Assembly (NCBI GenBank): GCA_016462055.1
Contig: JAEMTX010000001.1
Span: 1-6,511, forward strand
Source: Acidimicrobiia bacterium
Lineage (GTDB): Bacteria > Actinomycetota > Acidimicrobiia > Acidimicrobiales > Acidimicrobilacustridaceae
Length of the DNA stretch: 6,511 nt
Reading direction: 5' to 3'
The first letter of the stretch is position 1. Every line of letters starts with the position of its first letter. Shown one piece after another: positions 1 through 5,061 of this stretch. Below the pieces are notes generated by a model. That model saw nothing but the letters and a program-made list of their open reading frames with translations. It did no database searches and had not been told where the DNA came from. A program made the position numbers and the translations under genes.

Positions 1-112
1 GCTCCTCACCGGCGCCACCCTTGATTACAAGGATGGTCTTCAGGGCGCAGGTTTCGCGATCGACAACCCCAACGCCCAAAAGACGTGTGGCTGCGGTAAC
101 TCGTTCAGCTGA
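1..112 (+). CDS. A-type iron-sulfur cluster carrier, HesB/IscA/ErpA family (3' end only)
   Basis: Only the last 36 residues are in the window; the reading frame begins at base 2 and ends with TGA at 110-112. The visible tail reads through a DY..GL.GAGF.I.NPNA pattern into a terminal TCGCGNSFS. That is the C-terminal signature of A-type carriers (IscA, SufA, ErpA), whose closing Cys-Gly-Cys pair helps hold an Fe-S cluster for delivery to apoproteins in the cytoplasm. The third conserved cysteine, about 65 residues upstream in this family, lies outside the window. Family membership is well supported, but ErpA, SufA and IscA cannot be told apart from the tail alone. A UUCG-loop hairpin 20 bases after the stop suggests transcription ends here, so the gene is probably not co-transcribed with the Fe-S protein gene downstream, although a functional link in cluster supply is conceivable. 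Confidence 0.88.
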   Translation, partial: LLTGATLDYKDGLQGAGFAIDNPNAQKTCGCGNSFS

Positions 113-131
113 TTCTGCTTTCACTTTCTGA

Positions 132-159
132 ACGACGACCGCCTTCGGGCGGTCGTCGT
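132..159 (+). terminator. UUCG-tetraloop hairpin terminator after the Fe-S carrier gene
   Basis: A perfect 12-bp stem (132-143 pairing with 148-159) is capped by a TTCG loop closed by a C-G pair, the exceptionally stable C(UUCG)G tetraloop. It starts 20 bases after the upstream stop codon. No U-tract follows, which is common for actinobacterial terminators, so its efficiency is inferred rather than shown. Confidence 0.75.
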
Positions 160-203
160 CGCGTATCCCCTAGGTTCCCGATCAATGATTCGATCGCGAT
201 GTC

Positions 204-1847
204 ATGACTGATCCAACTTCAATCGAAATTGCGCAGATCACGTTCGTCGTTGATGGCGAAGAAGTGAGCGTTCCCGACAATGGCGTGTCGTTGTTGGCGG
301 CATTGCGCGGTCGACTCGGAGTTCGTGCGCCCAAAGCAGGTTGTAATCCGCAGGGACAATGCGGGTGTTGCACCGTCTTGGTTGACGGCGCTCCACGAGT
401 TTCCTGCGTAACGCCAGTTCGCCGGATTGCTGGTCGTGTCATTACAACAGTTGATGGACTGGCGGAAGAAGATCGCGAACGTTGGTCCGACGCGTTGCTG
501 GCCACCGGCGGCAGCCAGTGCGGATTCTGCACGCCAGGCATCGTTTGTCGCCTTGAAGGTTTGCGATCGAAAAACACAGCAGCTGATGATCTTGATGCAG
601 TCGACCGGGCGTTGGCAGCGCATCTGTGTCGATGCACGGGGTGGCAAACAATCCGAGAAGCGTGGTCGATGGTGGTGAGCGGTTCCTCGGTTGTGGAACA
701 TGAACGACGCGAGGATCGTAATTTCGAGGATGCATCGCGCCGGGCAACGATCGAAGGTGGCTCACCGCAGCAGGTTTCCGCCGAAGTTGCGCTCGGGCGC
801 GGAGGTTTCTCTGAAGACACGGCACCGCTCGATTCGTTAGTCGCCGTTCCCAACGGAGAAGGCGGATGGGTCGTCGCCGGTTCGTTAACCGAAGCTCGTG
901 CGCTGGCGGGCAAGGTGCAAGGTCGACACGGCACCACTTCACCCGAGCCGCCTCTGGCACTTCCTGAAGGTGAGTGGGAACTCACGATGCGAACCGGTTG
1001 GGTGGAACCGGCCTATTTGGAAACCGACGCTTCGTGGTGCGAGCCCGGAGGCGAACCGTTCACATCGCTGGCCAACGGCGGAGCATTTGGCGGAAAGTTG
1101 ACCACCGATGTCGGACAGGTTGCTCGTGAGCTTGCCTATGAACATCGCCAAGCGATTCGTGTGGTGTTGTCACGAGAAGACGTTGTGCGCGACGGACCCA
1201 AGCGTCCACCGATTGCTGCGGGCGTCCGTACCGATGGCTCAGGTGTAATTCGTGTCGCACGCACGGAAGGCATTGCCGAAGCGATTACGAACATTGCGCC
1301 GCAATTTATGGTTGAAGAGGTCGACGTTGTTGGGCCACCTACCTCGGTAGATATCCGTGGAGCCGGTGTTGCTGAAGCACAGATCCTGCTTGCTGCGCTT
1401 GCCGCCAAAAAAGCGAATGAATCAGGCGACAACAATGCTCACATTGCAACGGTGACGAGTGCCGAAGGGGCGGTTGCCACAGTTTCGATTGGCCTGGATG
1501 GTGTCGTGCGGGTTGATTTGCGATGTGGTCGATTGCTCGATGCCATTGTTCTGCGTTCGTACGCGATCGGGGCGGTGCATATGGCGCTCGGTTGGGTTAC
1601 CAGCGAAGGATTGTCGGTTGATGAAGACGGAATGATTAGTGATCTGACGATTCGTTCATTCGGCGTGCTGCGTTCTGCCGATATGCCCCATGTCGAGGTC
1701 ACGCTTCACGAGGAAGATACGGAGCCGGTCAATGGATCCGATGCCGTCTTCGCGGCCACGGCAGCAGCGGTGTGGTCGGCTCAAGGTTGGCCAACCGACT
1801 GGCCGACTGGTCGTAGTGTTCTCAGCAATGCTCGTGTGACACAGTGA
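204..1847 (+). CDS. Fusion of [2Fe-2S] molybdo-hydroxylase small-subunit domain with shortened molybdopterin-subunit-like region
   Basis: The 547-residue protein has two parts. Residues 7-155 form a double [2Fe-2S] unit as in small subunits of xanthine dehydrogenase and CO dehydrogenase. The plant-ferredoxin-like cluster would use C47, C53, C56 and C68, in a C-x5-C-x2-C arrangement where the usual spacing is C-x4-C-x2-C. The helical-domain cluster uses C106, C109, C142 and C144 (QCGFCTPG and LCRCTGW). After a variable linker (about 160-250), residues 255-540 resemble parts of the molybdopterin-binding large subunit: NGGAFGGK at 291-298, a following LSREDV...GPKRPP segment (322-336), VDIRGAGVAE (382-391) and a C-terminal alanine-rich stretch (515-523). 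Large subunits are usually near 750 residues, so roughly half is missing. The usual GVGE motif with the catalytic glutamate is not visible; NGSDAVF (510-516) sits where it would be expected. The natural role is unknown; it may be an electron-transfer protein or a divergent oxidoreductase needing a partner. The ATG at 204 was chosen because the ferredoxin fold begins directly after it; no strong Shine-Dalgarno precedes it. ridA follows after 4 bases. Confidence 0.85.
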   Translation: MTDPTSIEIAQITFVVDGEEVSVPDNGVSLLAALRGRLGVRAPKAGCNPQGQCGCCTVLVDGAPRVSCVTPVRRIAGRVITTVDGLAEEDRERWSDALLATGGSQCGFCTPGIVCRLEGLRSKNTAADDLDAVDRALAAHLCRCTGWQTIREAWSMVVSGSSVVEHERREDRNFEDASRRATIEGGSPQQVSAEVALGRGGFSEDTAPLDSLVAVPNGEGGWVVAGSLTEARALAGKVQGRHGTTSPEPPLALPEGEWELTMRTGWVEPAYLETDASWCEPGGEPFTSLANGGAFGGKLTTDVGQVARELAYEHRQAIRVVLSREDVVRDGPKRPPIAAGVRTDGSGVIRVARTEGIAEAITNIAPQFMVEEVDVVGPPTSVDIRGAGVAEAQILLAALAAKKANESGDNNAHIATVTSAEGAVATVSIGLDGVVRVDLRCGRLLDAIVLRSYAIGAVHMALGWVTSEGLSVDEDGMISDLTIRSFGVLRSADMPHVEVTLHEEDTEPVNGSDAVFAATAAAVWSAQGWPTDWPTGRSVLSNARVTQ

Positions 1848-1851
1848 ACTC

Positions 1852-2208
1852 ATGAGTGCACCGATTGGTCCCTACACGCCCATTGTTCGAGCCGGAGACT
1901 TCCTTGTGATTTCCGGTCAACTCGGCCTAGTGAATGGCGAGATGATTGTGGGCGGTGTTGTCGAAGAGACAACCCAAGCCCTTCTCAACATGGAGGCACT
2001 TTTGACTTCGCAAGGCGCATCGCTTTCGGATGTGGTTAAGACCACGGTCTTCCTTCGCCACATGCGCGACTTCGACCTGATGAACGAGGCCTACATGGCC
2101 GAGTTCGGCGATCATCGTCCCGCTCGCAGTGCCTTTGCCGTGGCTGAGCTTCCTCGCCTGGCCCTCGTTGAGATCGAAGCGTGGGCTTACTCGCCGGTCG
2201 CGAAGTAA
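1852..2208 (+). CDS. RidA family (YjgF/YER057c/UK114) enamine/imine deaminase
   Basis: This 118-residue protein carries the full RidA signature: IGPYTPIVRAG near the N terminus (5-15), SGQLG (21-25), an internal NMEALL helix (46-51) and the C-terminal PARSAF...LP...VEIEAWA block (90-112). R92 corresponds to the substrate-carboxylate-binding arginine of E. coli RidA (R105), and E108 to the conserved glutamate near the active site. RidA proteins are cytoplasmic homotrimers that hydrolyse reactive 2-aminoacrylate and related imines released by PLP enzymes. Retention of the arginine predicts deaminase activity. It is slightly shorter than E. coli RidA (128 aa) because the N terminus is trimmed. 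The start lies 4 bases after the stop of the Fe-S fusion gene with little Shine-Dalgarno, so translational coupling is likely. Several RidA subgroups act in specific catabolic operons, so the neighbour could define its substrate; that is inference. Confidence 0.92.
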   Translation: MSAPIGPYTPIVRAGDFLVISGQLGLVNGEMIVGGVVEETTQALLNMEALLTSQGASLSDVVKTTVFLRHMRDFDLMNEAYMAEFGDHRPARSAFAVAELPRLALVEIEAWAYSPVAK

Positions 2209-2210
2209 GG
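2207..2210 (+). promoter_or_regulatory. Shine-Dalgarno of the small membrane protein
   Basis: AAGG lies 8 bases before ATG 2219 and overlaps the TAA stop of ridA. It is what decides in favour of the short start over the longer open frame. Confidence 0.5.
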
Positions 2211-2218
2211 TTTGGCTC

Positions 2219-2386
2219 ATGATTGGTGCCGTCATCATCGTGTTCGTGCTCGTGATCGCAATCCCCGTGGGGTTTCTCATGACTATGTCGATCGTGGCGG
2301 CTGTGTTGGGCTGGACCGTGGGCGATGAGGTCGATCAGACCTATGCCGGCACCGAGGACTATGTCCTCGCCTACCCCGAATCCTGA
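2219..2386 (+). CDS. Small single-span membrane protein, function unknown
   Basis: This 55-residue reading frame begins at ATG 2219, with an AAGG Shine-Dalgarno at 2207-2210 overlapping the ridA stop codon. Residues 3-33 are almost entirely hydrophobic (isoleucine, valine, leucine, alanine, with Pro16 in the middle), enough for one membrane span or a tight hairpin. The remaining tail is acidic (D36, E37, D39, E46, D47, E54) and ends YVLAYPES. The frame is open further upstream, but those codons lie antisense-like within ridA and give arginine-rich sequence, so the downstream ATG with its own ribosome site is preferred. No family is recognised. Position 10 bases after ridA suggests it is the third cistron of the same transcript. 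It could be a minor membrane protein unrelated to its neighbours. Confidence 0.68.
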   Translation: MIGAVIIVFVLVIAIPVGFLMTMSIVAAVLGWTVGDEVDQTYAGTEDYVLAYPES

Positions 2387-2417
2387 CTGCACGACACCGC
2401 TTTCTTCGGCTCGAGAC

Positions 2418-2445
2418 AAACTTTTCGCGCCTCTGAAACTTTTCG
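2418..2445. repeat. 10-bp direct repeat AAACTTTTCG, 18-bp period, before the cold-shock gene
   Basis: AAACTTTTCG occurs exactly at 2418-2427 and again at 2436-2445. The second copy directly abuts the proposed -35 box of the cold-shock gene. This placement would suit a regulator site or an upstream promoter element, but it could also be chance in a short non-coding stretch. Confidence 0.5.
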
Positions 2446-2475
2446 TCGACACGGACCGGCCTAGAGCGGTAGCGT
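2446..2475 (+). promoter_or_regulatory. Candidate sigma-70-type promoter of the cold-shock gene
   Basis: TCGACA (2446-2451, one mismatch to TTGACA) is separated by 18 bases from TAGCGT (2470-2475, fitting the actinobacterial TANNNT -10). Transcription would start near 2482, giving a leader of about 58 nucleotides, in keeping with the structured leaders of cold-shock mRNAs. No start-site data are available, so this is pattern-based. Confidence 0.45.
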
Positions 2476-2524
2476 GCCGATTCGTTAAGAAGGTGCTGGG
2501 AAGGTGTTCCGACCCCGCAGGACA

Positions 2525-2532
2525 GAAAGGGG
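2525..2532 (+). promoter_or_regulatory. Shine-Dalgarno of the cold-shock gene
   Basis: GAAAGGGG ends 7 bases before ATG 2540. It fixes the start 12 codons inside a longer open frame and yields the standard cold-shock N terminus. Confidence 0.75.
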
Positions 2533-2539
2533 TTCCGGA

Positions 2540-2740
2540 ATGGCTGCCGGTACCGTCAAGTGGTTCAACGCAGAAAAAGGCTTCGGCTTCATTTCACGTG
2601 AAGGAGGCCCAGACGTATTCGTGCATTACAGCGCGATCAGCGGCTCGGGTTACCGCTCACTCGAAGAAGGTCAAGCCGTCGAATTCGAGGTCACAAGTGG
2701 CCCGAAGGGCGATCAGGCACAGGACGTTCGTCCGGTCTGA
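2540..2740 (+). CDS. Cold-shock domain protein (CspA family)
   Basis: This 66-residue single cold-shock domain protein matches the usual CspA length of 65-70. It has the N-terminal GTVKWFNAEKG strand (4-14), RNP1 as KGFGFI (13-18) and RNP2 as VFVHY (26-30), followed by an SAI.G.GYRSL.EGQAVEF block. These aromatic and basic residues form the nucleic-acid-binding face of an OB-fold; family members bind single-stranded RNA or DNA and melt RNA secondary structure in the cytoplasm, either constitutively or after cold shock. The start at ATG 2540 is supported by the strong GAAAGGGG ribosome site and by homology; an earlier in-frame ATG at 2504 would add 12 non-conserved residues. It appears monocistronic, with its own candidate promoter upstream and a strong terminator 18 bases downstream. 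Whether it is cold-inducible cannot be judged from sequence. Confidence 0.95.
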   Translation: MAAGTVKWFNAEKGFGFISREGGPDVFVHYSAISGSGYRSLEEGQAVEFEVTSGPKGDQAQDVRPV

Positions 2741-2757
2741 GACCACATCAGATTCGT

Positions 2758-2787
2758 AAACACGCCGCTCTTCGGGGCGGCGTGTTT
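2758..2787. terminator. Intrinsic terminator shared by the convergent cold-shock gene and regulator operon
   Basis: The stem at 2758-2770 pairs with 2775-2787 (13 pairs, one of them G-U) around a TTCG loop closed by C-G. A T-rich run follows on the + strand (2785-2798), making a classical rho-independent terminator for the cold-shock gene. It sits between convergent genes and its stem also forms on the minus-strand transcript, so it may serve the regulator operon too, though the minus side lacks a long U-tract. Confidence 0.88.
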
Positions 2788-2826
2788 CGTTTTCATTTCA
2801 GTTGTTGATGCGGTGCGTGAACGCAC

Positions 2827-3507
2827 TCACGAACCCCAACGCGATTGCCCAAAGCGATAACCAACACTGCGCACCGTTTGAATGAGGTTGGCATGATGTT
2901 CGCCGAGCTTGGCGCGCAATCGCCGAATGTGAACGTCGACAGTTCGCGCGCCGCCGTAGTACTCGTAACCCCACACCCGACTCAGCAACGTTTCACGAGT
3001 GAAGACCTTGCCCGGGTTGGAGGAAAGAAACTTCAGTAGTTCGTATTCCATGTAGGTGAGATCGAGCGGTGCTCCACCGATGGCTGCTTGATAGGTCTCG
3101 AGATTAAGAATGAGTTCGCCGTACTCAACAAGTTCCGGACGCATGCCAGCGCCGGTGTTCCAGTACAGGTGCTTGAGTCGTGCTTCGAGCTCGCGTGGAT
3201 GAAACGGAGCAAGACAGAAGTCGTCGTACAAGTCATCACGCAACTCAAGATCGCCGAGTTGCGTACCGTTGACGAGTAACAAAAGTGGTTCGAGCGGCAC
3301 ATCGCGCTTGCGTAGTGCCCGGCACAAAAGGAATGCGCGCTCTGGGTCGAGATAGGCGCAGATAATCGCGCCACCCCAACCGTCCTCCGGTTCGATGCGC
3401 GAGGCAGCGAGTTCGTCACTTGCTGCCTTCCACGGATAACCAGACAAGTCGAGTGCCTGGGCCAACTCTGGTGGCGGAGGATCAGGAAAGATAAGAATTG
3501 GTTCCAT
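2827..3507 (-). CDS. GlnR-like OmpR/PhoB-family winged-helix regulator with degenerate receiver domain
   Basis: The 226-residue protein has an N-terminal receiver-like domain (1-115) and a C-terminal winged-helix DNA-binding domain (about 125-221). The latter contains DLTYMEYELLKFL, NPGKVFTRETLL, VWGYEYYGGARTVDVHIRRLRAKLG and TVRSVGYRF, very close to the effector domain of actinobacterial GlnR, the global nitrogen regulator. The receiver lacks the acidic pocket: the strand that normally ends in the phosphoacceptor aspartate reads AIICAY, placing Tyr52 there, and no receiver lysine is evident. This agrees with GlnR being an atypical, kinase-independent orphan regulator. The ATG at 3507 is preferred because it gives a GlnR-like N terminus and lies 5 bases after the glutamine synthetase stop. 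An upstream ATG at 3576 would add 23 residues overlapping that gene. Ribosome-site support is weak, so translational coupling is likely. Direct adjacency to a glutamine synthetase supports nitrogen control. The GlnR-like call is strong; strict orthology is not proven. Confidence 0.88.
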   Translation of the reverse strand: MEPILIFPDPPPPELAQALDLSGYPWKAASDELAASRIEPEDGWGGAIICAYLDPERAFLLCRALRKRDVPLEPLLLLVNGTQLGDLELRDDLYDDFCLAPFHPRELEARLKHLYWNTGAGMRPELVEYGELILNLETYQAAIGGAPLDLTYMEYELLKFLSSNPGKVFTRETLLSRVWGYEYYGGARTVDVHIRRLRAKLGEHHANLIQTVRSVGYRFGQSRWGS

Positions 3508-3512
3508 CGTCG

Positions 3513-4847
3513 TTACCAAGCCGGCAGGTACCGATCGAGTTCGAACTGGGTGACCTGAGCCTTGTAATCGTTCCATTCCGAGCGCTTATTGCGCAGGAAC
3601 CATTCGAAGATGTGTTCGCCAAGTGCTTCAGCAACGAGTTCGGAATTTTCCATAACATCAAGCGATTCCGACAGCGATTGCGGGAGCGGTCGGATGCCTT
3701 CAGCGGCGCGTTGTTCGGGAGTGAACTCGAACACATTGGCGGCAGCTTCAGGCGGTAGTTCGTAGCCACCTTCGATGCCCTTGAGTCCCGCAGCAAGCAT
3801 GACCGAGTAGGCCAGGTATGGGTTGCATGCGGGATCGGGGGCGCGGTATTCGATGCGGGTCGATGACTGCTTGCCGCGCTTGGTGACAGGAACACGCACG
3901 AGCGCAGACTGATTGTTTCGCGCCCACGTGATGTACACGGGGGCTTCGTAACCAGAGACAAGTCGCTTGTAGGAGTTCACGAGTTGGTTTGTGACCGCAG
4001 TGATTTCCGGTGCGTGGTGCAACAAGCCGGCAATGAAACCGCGTGCAACCTTTGACAAGCCAACGGGATCGCCGGGCTCATGGAACGCGTTCTCGTCGCC
4101 CTCGAAAAGCGACATATGCGTATGCATGCCTGAACCCTGCACTCCGGCAAGTGGCTTTGGCATGAATGATGCAAACACGCCTTGTTCCATCGCGATCTCT
4201 TTGACGATGAGACGGAACGTCATGATGTTGTCGGCCATCGTGAGTGCATCGGTGTAACGCAGATCGATTTCGTGCTGGCTCGGTGCATCTTCGTGGAACG
4301 AATACTCAACGGGAATGCCCATGGCTTCAAGAACCAGCAATGTGCGCGTGCGCAGATCGCTGGCGACATCGGCAGTGGTGAGATCGAAGTACGAACCGGA
4401 GTCCAATGGCACCAGCGGCTTCGAAGGGTCACCCTCGGCGAAATAAAAGAATTCCATTTCGGGTGCAGTCATGAACGAGAAGCCCCGGTCATGGGCCTTG
4501 TCGAGGTTGCGCTTCAGTACCTGACGAGGATCGCCCTCAAATGGCGTGTCGTCGTGGTTGAGAATGTCGCAGAACATTCGGCCAGAGATTTCTGAGCCCT
4601 TGCCCCACGGAAGGATTTCGAACGTGTTGGGGTCGGGCTTGGCCAGCACGTCAGATTCTTGGACGCGGCTGAAGCCATCGATGACCGACCCATCGAAGTG
4701 GAGACCCTCTTCGAAGGCGTTCTCAAGTTCGGCCGGTGAGATCGCCACCGACTTGAGCTGGCCGAGCACATCGGTGAACCACAGGCGGATGAGGCGAACC
4801 CCACGCTCTTCAACGGTCCTGAGTACGTAATCTTGCTGACTTCCCAT
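3513..4847 (-). CDS. glnA2: Type I glutamine synthetase, GlnA2 / GSI-alpha-like
   Basis: This 444-residue enzyme would make glutamine from glutamate, ammonia and ATP as a cytoplasmic dodecamer; some actinobacterial GlnA2/GlnA-like paralogues have other amine substrates. The N-terminal beta-grasp domain is followed by the catalytic domain. Metal and substrate residues are all visible: E130 and E132 (APEMEFF), E186 and E193 (HEDAPSQHE), H242 and H244 (GSGMHTH), R295 and E301 (YKRLVSGYEAP), E333 and R335 (RIEYRAP). The adenylylation loop reads NVFEFT, with phenylalanine at the usual tyrosine position, and the beta-type insertion is absent. R61 aligns with the feedback-inhibition arginine R62 of Bacillus subtilis GlnA, whose length is also 444. 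These point to the non-adenylylated alpha type, as in mycobacterial GlnA2, whose N terminus (QQ.FVLRT.EER) it matches and which supports ATG 4847. It leads a two-gene unit with the GlnR-like regulator and is divergent from glnA1. Confidence 0.93.
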   Translation of the reverse strand: MGSQQDYVLRTVEERGVRLIRLWFTDVLGQLKSVAISPAELENAFEEGLHFDGSVIDGFSRVQESDVLAKPDPNTFEILPWGKGSEISGRMFCDILNHDDTPFEGDPRQVLKRNLDKAHDRGFSFMTAPEMEFFYFAEGDPSKPLVPLDSGSYFDLTTADVASDLRTRTLLVLEAMGIPVEYSFHEDAPSQHEIDLRYTDALTMADNIMTFRLIVKEIAMEQGVFASFMPKPLAGVQGSGMHTHMSLFEGDENAFHEPGDPVGLSKVARGFIAGLLHHAPEITAVTNQLVNSYKRLVSGYEAPVYITWARNNQSALVRVPVTKRGKQSSTRIEYRAPDPACNPYLAYSVMLAAGLKGIEGGYELPPEAAANVFEFTPEQRAAEGIRPLPQSLSESLDVMENSELVAEALGEHIFEWFLRNKRSEWNDYKAQVTQFELDRYLPAW

Positions 4848-4875
4848 GCACTAAGTGTCCCACGTCGGGCCCTCT

Positions 4876-4906
4876 GGCCCCAAGGCCGTTCCCGGGCCCT
4901 GGGGCC
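4876..4906 (-). other. GC-rich hairpin potential in the proposed glnA2 leader
   Basis: GGCCCCA (4876-4882) pairs with TGGGGCC (4900-4906), enclosing a second 4-bp stem (4884-4887 with 4895-4898) after one mismatch. It lies 29 bases upstream of the glnA2 start. It could structure the glnA2 5' leader or insulate the divergent promoters, but GC-rich DNA forms such stems easily. Confidence 0.3.
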
Positions 4907-4908
4907 GA

Positions 4909-4925
4909 GTTCACGTTCCGTTCAC
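4909..4925. promoter_or_regulatory. GTTCAC direct repeat with 11-bp period (PHO-box-like or GlnR-type operator)
   Basis: GTTCAC at 4909-4914 and 4920-4925 repeat exactly one helical turn apart. Streptomyces PHO boxes are built of 11-nt direct repeats close to GTTCACC, and OmpR/PhoB-family proteins in general bind head-to-tail on 11-bp repeats. On the minus strand the same site reads as two GTGAA units spaced by 6, the spacing used in GlnR boxes. The site lies in the region shared by glnA2 and glnA1, so it could regulate either or both. Binding is inferred. Confidence 0.5.
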
Positions 4926-4969
4926 AATTGGGCAACAGTGGGGAAAACAGCGGCTGGCACGCTCCTCAA

Positions 4970-4985
4970 GTCACCCTTCGGAACC
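4970..4985 (+). promoter_or_regulatory. Candidate GlnR half-box GTCAC-N6-GAACC
   Basis: GTCAC (4970-4974), six bases, then GAACC (4981-4985) fits the first two elements of the GlnR consensus GTnAC-N6-GAAAC with one mismatch. The next expected element pair is not clearly present, so this would be a half-site. It sits about 80 bases before the glnA1 start, where activators of this family usually bind. Confidence 0.4.
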
Positions 4986-5051
4986 ACTGCGGCGCCGGGG
5001 GTAGTGTCGCCAACGATCAGCGCTCTGGAACCGACCAGACCGCACCCCCAC

Positions 5052-5057
5052 AGGAGG
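5052..5057 (+). promoter_or_regulatory. Shine-Dalgarno of glnA1 (fixes the GTG start)
   Basis: A perfect AGGAGG lies four bases before the GTG at 5062. This close, strong site supports the GTG start and high expression. Confidence 0.75.
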
Positions 5058-5061
5058 AACC

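Noticed and set aside
171..176. TAGGTT as a -10 box for the Fe-S fusion gene
   Set aside because: It fits TANNNT, but the expected -35 position falls in the terminator stem and has no TTGACA-like sequence, so support is too thin to list as a feature.
182..985. Long minus-strand open frame of 267 codons opposite the Fe-S fusion gene
   Set aside because: The protein is low-complexity (Ser, Thr, Pro, Arg rich) with no family features, and it lies antisense to a frame with clear conserved cysteine motifs.
2504..2539. Longer start for the cold-shock protein
   Set aside because: It would add 12 non-conserved residues and bypass the strong GAAAGGGG site placed for ATG 2540.
2813..2826. Small hairpin (5 bp, TGAA loop) just after the regulator stop codon
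   Set aside because: The stem is too short and no U-tract follows on the minus strand; the 2758-2787 hairpin is a far better terminator.
3508..3576. Upstream start for the regulator, overlapping the glnA2 end
   Set aside because: The extra 23 residues do not resemble a receiver N terminus; ATG 3507 gives the family-like start.
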